DNA of 64,000 bases. Origin: Bacteroidales bacterium UBA2712. GTDB taxonomy: Bacteria > Bacteroidota > Bacteroidia > Bacteroidales > Paludibacteraceae. The notes beneath the pieces were generated by a model, which saw nothing but the letters and a program-made list of their open reading frames with translations, was not told the origin of the DNA and made no database searches. The position numbers were made by a program, and so were the translations under genes. The stretch spans positions 62,001 through 126,000 of the forward strand of contig DEKW01000011.1 in assembly GCA_002354055.1 (NCBI GenBank). Reading direction: 5' to 3'. Shown here piece after piece: positions 56,899-64,000 of the stretch (its first letter is position 1; the number at the start of each line of letters is the position of its first letter).

Positions 56899-58410
56899 TT
56901 ATTTCTCCCAGCCCTCAAAAACCTCCGGTCCGTAGATATTATCTTCGCCCGCATCATGCAGCGGAGCCCATAGTTGCGCAAAGAAGGGGTTTTCTTTAGC
57001 CACCTTATCCCAGTGCCAAGGGATCTGCTTCTCTTTCGGTTCATCCTTGTAGGGGTACGGCATGTCAAACGGGCTCCAGTGACCGCCCAGAAGGATCAAC
57101 CGACGGCCGGCCTTGAAGATATTGCCGTTGGCGTCCTGCCATGTATCATCACCGAGGTACTTACCGCCACGGAAAGCCGCCGCCTTGTTCAGTTCCCCAT
57201 CGGTCAGGGTATCTACATCCTTGCTCTCATCGTAGCCATGATCCAGAAGCACCGGCGTCTCAGAAGGATGCGAGACATCGAAATGCGCCCAGTCGGGGAT
57301 GGCTTGATACGCCTCCAACGTACCGTAGTACGCGGAGATGCGCTGCTCCACCTTGTTTTTGATCCACCACTGCGTACCGTGCTCTTTGCTATTGGCCATG
57401 AACCACATAGCCGCTTTCACGCAATGCGGGAAGAGTTTGGCGATGCGGGTCTTGGCGGCGAATTGGATTCCGCCGGGCAGAGACGGTGCCTTTGCCATCT
57501 GCGCGAAGTACTCCTTCACCGGCATGTTTGCGCGGAAATGGAGGTAGTTCTCCAACTTATCGCCATCGATATACCACATGCCGTGGAAATTACGGGTAGT
57601 GAACCAATTGGCGTTGAAGATCTGCTGGGGTTTCGGACAACCGATACAATCCAAGAGAAGGCATTCGAACTCATAGTTCGACAACCGGTACTCGGCACCC
57701 GAACCGATGTTATAGTAGTTATTCCAGAACTCTGCCGGCACTTCAGGACGGCACACGCGCTCCAGAAGCCGACCGCTGTCCTCTACCGTAGCCCACTCCA
57801 ACACGCCGCGGATCGGCACGTGGAACATGATCGGGTCGTAGTTCTTGAGGATCGCCGGATAGAGGATACCCGACTGGCGCAGCGACACCCAGGTCTTGAT
57901 GCCCGAGTCGGTGATGATACGCTCTGCCGCAACTTTGGTGAGGCCGTAGTGGTCATACGCCGAGACGCAGATAGGATCTCCTGCACGGCCCCAGTGAAGC
58001 GGCTCGCGGCGGTCGCCCATCTGTGCTACCGAACCGATATAGACCACTTTCGGTTGCTTCTCTTCAGGCTGCGCCAAGACCGCCTTGGTGATATTCTCCG
58101 CCGCGGAGATATTCGTACGGAGGGTGGCCTTCGGCCGGTAATCCGCCTGCGGCGAGACCATACCGCCTACGTGCAGCACGATATCCGCACCCGTGACACC
58201 TTTCAGCACATCCTCGTACTTCGTGAGGTCGCCCCAGATAACGGTTAGCGGTGAGGGGTTAGCGGTGAGGGGAGCCAAGAGTTCCTTATTCTTCTTACTC
58301 GGCCGTGCCAAGATACGTAAGTCATACTGATCAGGGTATTTCAGGATCTCTGTCATTCCTGCAAATCCCATCGTACCGGTTGCCCCGGTCAGGAAAACGG
58401 TAGTTTTCAT
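56899..58410 (-). CDS. NAD(P)-dependent extended SDR oxidoreductase
   Basis: 503 residues. Rossmann start VFLTGATGTMGFAG, catalytic YDHYGLTK, and the extended-SDR segment ADIVLHVGGMVSPQADYRP. The C-terminal about 200 residues (FHGMWYIDGDKLENYLHFRA) are longer than in simple epimerases. Substrate unknown, perhaps a sugar nucleotide or sterol-like ketone. Residues NPSPLT near position 50 are encoded by a GGTTAGCGGTGAGG repeat (58243-58272) in an early loop of the Rossmann domain. Confidence 0.85.
   Translation of the reverse strand: MKTTVFLTGATGTMGFAGMTEILKYPDQYDLRILARPSKKNKELLAPLTANPSPLTVIWGDLTKYEDVLKGVTGADIVLHVGGMVSPQADYRPKATLRTNISAAENITKAVLAQPEEKQPKVVYIGSVAQMGDRREPLHWGRAGDPICVSAYDHYGLTKVAAERIITDSGIKTWVSLRQSGILYPAILKNYDPIMFHVPIRGVLEWATVEDSGRLLERVCRPEVPAEFWNNYYNIGSGAEYRLSNYEFECLLLDCIGCPKPQQIFNANWFTTRNFHGMWYIDGDKLENYLHFRANMPVKEYFAQMAKAPSLPGGIQFAAKTRIAKLFPHCVKAAMWFMANSKEHGTQWWIKNKVEQRISAYYGTLEAYQAIPDWAHFDVSHPSETPVLLDHGYDESKDVDTLTDGELNKAAAFRGGKYLGDDTWQDANGNIFKAGRRLILLGGHWSPFDMPYPYKDEPKEKQIPWHWDKVAKENPFFAQLWAPLHDAGEDNIYGPEVFEGWEK
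58243..58272 (-). repeat. GGTTAGCGGTGAGG repeat inside the SDR gene
   Basis: Two 13-bp units in frame, encoding APLTANPSPLT. Confidence 0.75.
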
Positions 58411-58484
58411 TTATGATTTATGATTTATGATTTCAAATTTATGATTTATGATTTCTTAGCCACAAGGGCACGATTACTTCAAAT
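58409..58484. repeat. Composite ATTTATG repeat in spacer
   Basis: TTTATGATTTATGATTTC twice, then CTTAGCCACAAGGGCACG, ATTACTTCAAATTTAT. Same order of parts as inside the PSD-like gene (49048-49112), with a weaker central palindrome. Confidence 0.7.
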
Positions 58485-60098
58485 TTATTTCTTCTTCGGG
58501 ATCCATGCCGTGAGGCGGTTGAAGCGCTCGCGGGCTCTCTCGCGCATCTCGGCCTTCCATTGTGCCTCTTCCTCCGCGTCGTCGATCATCTGCTGGTAGG
58601 TTGCTTGCGCGTCCTTGTCGGAGATGACCAAGAGTTGGTCGCCGGGCTTCAGTTCGCTCGCACCGGTGGGCACGAAGAAGTCCTCCCCTCTTCGCACCAT
58701 GATCACCAGCGTATGCGGCGGGATAGTGATCTCGCGCAGGGTGCTGCCTTTCTCCAGCATCGACTCCTTCACTTCCACCTCGCGTGCCGAAGACTGAATC
58801 TCATCCGGCAGGTCCAGGTCGAAGTACTGCAAGGACTTCGCCTCTTTCTGCGGCACGTCGAGGTTCAGCTTCTTCGCGATGAACGTCAGCGTCGTGCCTT
58901 GCGCCAAGAGTGAGACGATCGTGCAGAGGAAGACCACATTGAAGATCAGATCCGCAAACGGCACTCCGTGCGCCTTGCACATGATAGCGAAGATGATCGG
59001 TACTGCGCCTTTGAGGCCGACCCAGCTAAGCATCAGTTTGTCACGTCCGCGGTACTGTTTGAACGGCCACATACAGAGCCACACCGCCACCGGACGGGAG
59101 ATACAGATCATCACAATACTGATGATCAGACACGGCAGCCAGACCTTATAATCGAGCAGATCCAGCGGGTTCACCATCAGACCTAACATCAAGAACATCA
59201 CCAACTGGCTGAGCCAGACCAGGCCGCTGAAGAACGACTGCGTCTGGCGCTTTCTCGTGAACTTGTTATTACCGATGATCAGGCCGCCTACGTACACCGC
59301 CAGATAGGTGTTTCCCTCGAGGTAATAAGTCACCGCGAAGATAAAGATACACGCCGTGAGAATCATAATGGGATACAGGGCCTCGTTACCGAGTTTGACA
59401 CGTCTCATGAGCGCCACCAGACCTTCTCCTAAGGCAAAACCCAAGACCGTACCCATCACCAGCTGGATGACGATGACCTGCACTATTGACAAGGCAGATA
59501 TAGCATGCTCAGCACCGGGGAACTTCTGCGCCGCGAGGACCACCCCTATCAGCGTCGTCGTCAGGACGTAAGCCATCGGGTCGTTAGCTCCGGACTCCAG
59601 CTCCAAGAGCGGCTGAAGGTTATGGCGCAAGCCTACCCCGTTCGTTCGCAGGACGGAGAAGACACTCGCACTGTCCGTACTACTCATCGTCGCCGCCATG
59701 AGCAACGCCACCCATATCGAGACACTCGCCACGGCATTGATCCAGCCGAAGATATAATAGATGATCACGCCCGTGATGACGCAGGTTAGCAAAACGCCTA
59801 AGGTCGCTAAGGTGAGTCCCGGCACCAGAACCGACTTGATATCACTGAGTTTGGTCTCCATACCACCCGTGAAAAGGATGATACACATCGCCACGGTCCC
59901 CAGCGCCTGCGCCGTGTCGATATCGATCTCTATCCGGTTGACTTCCAGCACCCCACCCATCGAGTGTGAGCCGAAGAACATTCCTACCGCCAGAAACAAC
60001 AACAACGCCGGTACGCCGTACCGATAGCCGATCTTATCCGCAAAAATACTGAGGAAGAACAATAATGACAATATCAGTAACGCAAACTCAACCTGCAT
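58485..60098 (-). CDS. K+/H+ or Na+/H+ antiporter, NhaP2/CvrA type
   Basis: 537 residues. An N-terminal CPA1 membrane domain of about 12 helices (LLILSLLFFLSIFADKIGYR; ATMSSTDSASVFSVLR; ELESGANDPMAYVLTT) is followed by a cytosolic TrkA-C/RCK-C domain (REITIPPHTLVIMVRRGEDF, GDQLLVISDKD). The Asp in SGANDP fits the ion-binding pair of CPA1 exchangers. Role in K+ efflux and pH or volume control by family. Stop-start overlap of 1 bp with the thioredoxin gene upstream. Confidence 0.92.
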   Translation of the reverse strand: MQVEFALLILSLLFFLSIFADKIGYRYGVPALLLFLAVGMFFGSHSMGGVLEVNRIEIDIDTAQALGTVAMCIILFTGGMETKLSDIKSVLVPGLTLATLGVLLTCVITGVIIYYIFGWINAVASVSIWVALLMAATMSSTDSASVFSVLRTNGVGLRHNLQPLLELESGANDPMAYVLTTTLIGVVLAAQKFPGAEHAISALSIVQVIVIQLVMGTVLGFALGEGLVALMRRVKLGNEALYPIMILTACIFIFAVTYYLEGNTYLAVYVGGLIIGNNKFTRKRQTQSFFSGLVWLSQLVMFLMLGLMVNPLDLLDYKVWLPCLIISIVMICISRPVAVWLCMWPFKQYRGRDKLMLSWVGLKGAVPIIFAIMCKAHGVPFADLIFNVVFLCTIVSLLAQGTTLTFIAKKLNLDVPQKEAKSLQYFDLDLPDEIQSSAREVEVKESMLEKGSTLREITIPPHTLVIMVRRGEDFFVPTGASELKPGDQLLVISDKDAQATYQQMIDDAEEEAQWKAEMRERARERFNRLTAWIPKKK

Positions 60099-60523
60099 TA
60101 TTTCTTCTCTTTAAGTAAAAACTCATCGATGATCTTGACAATCTCCTCCTTGGGGTACAGCCCCTTGAGCAGCATCGGTTTTCCCTCCATAGGTATATAG
60201 AGCACCTGGGGGATAGAATTAATGCCGAAGACATACGCCAGCTCGCGCTCGCGCTCGGTATCGGCCTTGTAGAACACTACCTGATCGCAGTATTTCTGGC
60301 TCATCTCCTCCATGATCGGCGCGAGGCGTTTGCACGGGCCGCACCAGGTGGTGTAGAAATCGATGACGCAGGGTTTGTCGCCCTTGTACGACCATTCCTT
60401 CTCGTGCTTATAGTCGAAGACCCGAGCCTTGAACTGCTCCGTCGTCAGATAGACGACATCCTCTGCCCATGCGGGCATAAAAGTGAGGAAGGTCATGAAC
60501 AATATGAATCCTATTTTTCGCAT
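60098..60523 (-). CDS. Exported thioredoxin-fold protein
   Basis: 141 residues with a signal peptide (IGFILFMTFLTFMPAWA) and the active site FYTTWCGPCKRLAPIMEEMS; cis-Pro in NSIPQVLYIP. Probably a periplasmic disulfide reductase or chaperone-like protein. No lipobox Cys, so soluble. Co-transcribed with the antiporter gene. Confidence 0.9.
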   Translation of the reverse strand: MRKIGFILFMTFLTFMPAWAEDVVYLTTEQFKARVFDYKHEKEWSYKGDKPCVIDFYTTWCGPCKRLAPIMEEMSQKYCDQVVFYKADTERERELAYVFGINSIPQVLYIPMEGKPMLLKGLYPKEEIVKIIDEFLLKEKK

Positions 60524-60547
60524 AATATAGTTGTTCGCAATGAGGGA

Positions 60548-62149
60548 TTACCACACCTCTTGCGGGTGGTGGTTATCCGTTCTGGGGTAGTCGATGGAGT
60601 AATGCAGACCTCGGCTCTCTTTGCACTCCAAGGCCTGACGGGTGATCAGATAGCCGACGTTGATCATGTTTCGCAGTTCGCAGATGTCCTTGGTGGCTTT
60701 GACGCGTTTGAAGAGTTCTTCGGTCTCCTCGTAGAGCAGGTCGAGACGCTCCCAGGCTCTTCTCAGGCGCAGGTCCGATCGTACGATACCCACATACGTG
60801 GACATGATCTGTCCCACCTCCTTGACGTCCTGCGCGATGAGCACGCGCTCTTCATTAGAGAGCGTTCCCTCGTCGTTCCACTCCGGTACGGCGCGGTTGA
60901 AATCATACTCCTCGATAACGGAGAGACTGTGTCTTGCTGCCGCGTCCGCGTAAACGACCGCCTCGATGAGCGAGTTAGACGCCAGACGGTTTCCGCCGTG
61001 CAGACCCGTACACGAACACTCGCCTACGGCGTAGAGACGACGGATCGTACTCTGCCCGTCCAGATCGACCTTGATACCGCCGCACATGTAGTGCGCACAG
61101 GGCGCTACAGGGATATACTCCTTGGTGATATCAATGCCGATAGAGAGGCACTTGGCGTAGATATTGGGGAAATGATGCTTGGTCTCTTCGGGGTCTTTGT
61201 GGGTCACGTCGAGGCAGACATGATCAATCGCGTGGATCTTCATCTCATTATCTATCGCACGCGCAACGATGTCACGCGGCGCGAGAGACAGACGCGGGTC
61301 GTATTTCTGCATAAACTCCTCGCCGTTAGGCAGTCTCAAGATACCTCCGTAGCCGCGCATGGCTTCGGTGATGAGGTACGCCGGGTGGGTCTCCGAGGGG
61401 TTGAAGAGTGAGGTCGGGTGGAACTGAACAAATTCCATATCTTTGACCTGCCCTTTCGCGCGATAGACCATCGCGATACCGTCGCCGGTAGCTATCTCCG
61501 GGTTGGTTGTCGTCGCATACACGGCGCCCGTACCGCCGGTAGCCATGAGGGTGATACGACTCAGATAGGTGTCGATCTTCTGCGTCTCGGGATTGAGGAT
61601 ATACGCGCCGTAGCACTCGATATCCGGTGTCCGCCGAGTGACGCGTACACCCAGATGGTGCTGGGTAATGATCTCTACGGCGAAATGGTTCTCCAAGACC
61701 TCTATATACGGATTACGGCGCACGGCTTCCATCAAGCCCCGCTGGATCTCTGCGCCGGTATCATCGGCGTGGTGGAGGATACGGAACTCGGAGTGACCGC
61801 CCTCGCGGTGCAGGTCGAAAGCACCGTCTTCCTTCTTGTCGAAGTTCACCCCCCACTGCACCAACTCCTCGATGCCTCTCGGCGCATTACGCACCACTTG
61901 CTCCACGGCTGCCGGGTCGCTTAACCAGTCGCCCGCCACCATCGTATCGTGGATATGCTTCTCAAAATCATCGACCAAGAGATTGGTCACAGACGCTATA
62001 CCGCCTTGTGCTTTGGCCGTGTTCGCCTCATCCAGCGTTGTCTTGCAACATAACGCAATGCGATATTTCCCCGCCCGCGCTACTTTCAGCGCAAAACTCA
62101 TGCCTGCCACACCGCCGCCAATAATCAAAAAATCATATTCTTTTGTCAT
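60548..62149 (-). CDS. nadB: L-aspartate oxidase
   Basis: First enzyme of de novo NAD synthesis: L-aspartate to iminoaspartate. FAD site FLIIGGGVAGMSFALKVA, substrate region AQGGIASV and HREGGHSEFRIL, and HYMCGGIKVD typical of the fumarate reductase/NadB family. 533 residues. nadA and nadC are not adjacent. Start 3 bp after the comF stop. Confidence 0.94.
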   Translation of the reverse strand: MTKEYDFLIIGGGVAGMSFALKVARAGKYRIALCCKTTLDEANTAKAQGGIASVTNLLVDDFEKHIHDTMVAGDWLSDPAAVEQVVRNAPRGIEELVQWGVNFDKKEDGAFDLHREGGHSEFRILHHADDTGAEIQRGLMEAVRRNPYIEVLENHFAVEIITQHHLGVRVTRRTPDIECYGAYILNPETQKIDTYLSRITLMATGGTGAVYATTTNPEIATGDGIAMVYRAKGQVKDMEFVQFHPTSLFNPSETHPAYLITEAMRGYGGILRLPNGEEFMQKYDPRLSLAPRDIVARAIDNEMKIHAIDHVCLDVTHKDPEETKHHFPNIYAKCLSIGIDITKEYIPVAPCAHYMCGGIKVDLDGQSTIRRLYAVGECSCTGLHGGNRLASNSLIEAVVYADAAARHSLSVIEEYDFNRAVPEWNDEGTLSNEERVLIAQDVKEVGQIMSTYVGIVRSDLRLRRAWERLDLLYEETEELFKRVKATKDICELRNMINVGYLITRQALECKESRGLHYSIDYPRTDNHHPQEVW

Positions 62150-62152
62150 AAT

Positions 62153-62866
62153 CTATCTTGCTTTGCACAATGCAAAGACGCTTATTTGGGCTCCACGGAA
62201 GGCGCGCATGGCTTGCAGACATGAGCGCATGGTCTCGCCCGTCGTGATCAGGTCGTCCACCACTAAGATACGTTGGTGGTATAGTTGCTCGGGGTGGTTC
62301 ACGGCAAACGCCCCGGCTACATTGGTCTTTCGTCCCTCACCGTCCTGCAGCGCCTGTTTGGGTGTGTTGCGGGTGCGGGTCAGGTGGGTCGTGTCTATCG
62401 GGATACCCGTGATCTCGCTGATGCCCCGGGCGATATACTCCGACTGGTTATACCCTCTCTCGCGCAGTCGTTGGGGATGCAGCGGTACGGGGATGATGAC
62501 ATCTATCTCGTCGAAGAACCGCTCATCGCGCCATCCCAAGACCGCTTGTCTTCCCAAATAAGCACCCCACTCCGGTTCGTCCCGGTACTTCATCCGGTGG
62601 ATCACCTGCTGAATCGGATGCCCTTTCTCATAAAAGAGATATGCTCCTGCGCGAGTGAGATGGAGGGCTTTCTTGATGGCCGTCTTGCCTTCCGTCAGGG
62701 CCGTCTCGGTACTGTTCTCCGCTTTGATGTCCTGCTCCGTGCGGGGCAACCGGCGCCAACAATCCGGGCATATCCAATCCAGGTAGGTCTCCCGGATCTG
62801 TTGGTCGCTGATATAGCTGCCGCAGAACGGACACGTCCGCGGGAAGAGGAGATTAAAGAGTGACAC
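62153..62866 (-). CDS. ComF family phosphoribosyltransferase-like protein
   Basis: 237 residues: N-terminal zinc-binding cysteines (CPFCGSYI, CPDCW), then a type I phosphoribosyltransferase domain with the PRPP loop ILVVDDLITTGETMRSC. ComF relatives take part in DNA uptake in competent bacteria, but many non-competent Bacteroidales carry one, so a nucleotide-related role is as likely. Overlaps the uxaA 3' end by 14 bp. Confidence 0.9.
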   Translation of the reverse strand: MSLFNLLFPRTCPFCGSYISDQQIRETYLDWICPDCWRRLPRTEQDIKAENSTETALTEGKTAIKKALHLTRAGAYLFYEKGHPIQQVIHRMKYRDEPEWGAYLGRQAVLGWRDERFFDEIDVIIPVPLHPQRLRERGYNQSEYIARGISEITGIPIDTTHLTRTRNTPKQALQDGEGRKTNVAGAFAVNHPEQLYHQRILVVDDLITTGETMRSCLQAMRAFRGAQISVFALCKAR

Positions 62867-64000
62867 CGTTCTTGAAGATCGCTATCTCGTGGTAGCCGTT
62901 CTTCTCGTTGTTCGTCTTCGTGCCGTTAGCGACGGCAATGACGAACTCCGCAAAACGTTTCGCTACCTCCTCCATCGGTTCGCCCTCGGCGATGACACCC
63001 GCATTGAAATCAATCCAGTTGGGTTTGTTCTTCGCGAGGTTCGAGTTCGTGGAAATCTTCATCGTCGGTACGTAGGTGCCGAAAGGCGTGCCTCGGCCCG
63101 TGGTGAAGAGCACCATATGGCATCCGCAGGAAGCGAGCGCCGTCGAAGCCACGAGGTCGTTGCCCGGCGCAGAGAGGAGGTTAAGACCCTTCACCTGCAG
63201 ACGCTCGCCGTAAGGCATCACGCCGCGCACAAGGGACTTACCGCATTTCTGCGTACAACCGAGGGCTTTGTCCTCGAGGGTGGATATACCGCCGGCTTTG
63301 TTGCCCGGAGACGGGTTCTCGCCCACTGGCTCGCCGTGGCTGAGGAAATAATCCTTGAAGTCGTTGATGAGGCTGACGGTCTGGTCGAAGAGTCCTTTGT
63401 TGGCACAACGGTCCATGAGGATGGTCTCTGCGCCGAACATCTCCGGCACCTCGGTCAGCACGGTCGTACCGCCTTGGGCTACGAGCCAGTCGGAGAGCAT
63501 GCCGAGGAGCGGGTTCGCGGTGATACCGCTGAAACCGTCACTTCCGCCGCACTTGAGTCCCACGCGCAGTTCGCTCAACGGCACTGCGACGCGTTTGTCG
63601 TGCTGGGTCTTCGTATAGAGCTCACGCAGGATAGGCATGCAGTACTCCACCTCGTCGCCCTCGATCTTCTGGGTCGTGACGAACTTCACGCGGTCCTCGT
63701 CAATCTCGCCGCAGAACTCCTTGAAGACCTCCGGCTGGTTGTTCTCACAACCAAGGGAAACGACGAGTATAGCACCGGCGTTCGGGTGATGGATCATGTC
63801 GCGCAGGATCTTCTTTGTGTTCTCGTGGTCATCACCGAGCTGCGAGCAACCGTAGTTATGCGGGAAAGCGAAGATGTTATCCGCGCCGGTCTCCTGACGC
63901 AGACGCTCGGCACATTTCTGGATGATGCCGTTGACGCATCCTACGGTCGGGATGATCCACACCTCGTTACGGATACCTACCTGGCCGTCTTTGCGGCGGT
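62853..64000 (-). CDS. uxaA: Altronate dehydratase, partial (N-terminus beyond window)
   Basis: Converts D-altronate to 2-keto-3-deoxygluconate in galacturonate breakdown. The frame runs off the right edge; the first codons seen translate as RRKDGQVGIRNEVWIIPTVG, well inside the protein. AFPHNYGCSQLGDD, VSLGCENNQ, GLKCGGSDGFSGITANP and LASCGCHMVLFTTGRGTPFG are the conserved cysteine-containing motifs of UxaA/GarD enzymes. The C-terminus is complete. Whether an N-terminal SAF domain is fused cannot be seen. Confidence 0.93.
   Translation of the reverse strand, partial: RRKDGQVGIRNEVWIIPTVGCVNGIIQKCAERLRQETGADNIFAFPHNYGCSQLGDDHENTKKILRDMIHHPNAGAILVVSLGCENNQPEVFKEFCGEIDEDRVKFVTTQKIEGDEVEYCMPILRELYTKTQHDKRVAVPLSELRVGLKCGGSDGFSGITANPLLGMLSDWLVAQGGTTVLTEVPEMFGAETILMDRCANKGLFDQTVSLINDFKDYFLSHGEPVGENPSPGNKAGGISTLEDKALGCTQKCGKSLVRGVMPYGERLQVKGLNLLSAPGNDLVASTALASCGCHMVLFTTGRGTPFGTYVPTMKISTNSNLAKNKPNWIDFNAGVIAEGEPMEEVAKRFAEFVIAVANGTKTNNEKNGYHEIAIFKNGVTL

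Overview
The window looks like a chromosomal segment of a Bacteroidales bacterium (Bacteroidota), probably an uncultured host-associated lineage; genus and family cannot be fixed from the sequence alone. The main evidence is the promoter type (TTG, 20 nt, TAnnTTTG, often in the form TTGCATATnTCAAAAAAAAGCAGTACCTTTGCAG). Support also comes from a type IX secretion (T9SS) component and T9SS-type C-terminal signals, a eukaryote-like glycogen branching enzyme, DUF4105 and DUF5715 proteins, and small YxxP-type Bacteroidales peptides.

Layout. 1-3.7 kb: cca-parE-small membrane protein on the plus strand, ending at a bidirectional terminator. 3.7-10 kb: a minus-strand operon yhcH-like, glgB, thioredoxin-like lipoprotein, nagB, cysS, M15-like lipoprotein. 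10-12.1 kb: an M13 metallopeptidase lipoprotein, read divergently from that operon. 12.1-14.7 kb: HIT protein, greA, a 36-residue ORF with a structured leader, and miaB. 14.7-15 kb: tRNA-Pro(GGG) with a folded leader and a duplicated 3' end. 15-36.7 kb: a long minus-strand block with four large exported proteins (2515, 845, 429 and 1732 residues) that carry T9SS-like C-termini, a 53-residue peptide, an outer-membrane barrel, tsaB and a PorW/SprE-like T9SS lipoprotein. 36.7-43.6 kb: an accessory island with a DUF4143 ATPase, a hipBA toxin-antitoxin pair between two 265-bp direct repeats, a decayed RhuM gene and a DUF3987 gene. 43.6-52.1 kb: two poorly characterised proteins, then an unusual gene set (acyl-adenylating enzyme, acyl carrier protein, second hipBA, phosphatidylserine-decarboxylase-like enzyme, condensation-domain protein, DUF4105/Lnb-like protein). 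52-64 kb: an rRNA methyltransferase, two related lipoproteins, a DEAD-box helicase, a four-helix-bundle protein, an SDR enzyme, a cation/proton antiporter, a periplasmic thioredoxin, nadB, comF and a uxaA gene cut by the right edge.

Most striking observations. First, short low-complexity repeats (units of about 7-13 bp, several sequence families, often with palindromes that have very short loops) occur in intergenic spacers and also in frame inside conserved enzyme genes (cca, glgB, the M13 peptidase, miaB, tsaB, psd-like, the AMP-ligase, the condensation-domain gene and an SDR gene). Second, the 265-bp repeats end in outward-facing promoters and bracket hipBA. Third, the standalone adenylation / carrier / condensation / decarboxylase / DUF4105 set looks like an uncharacterised lipid or acyl-amine pathway. 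Coordinates of repeats and promoters were read by eye and may be off by a base or two.
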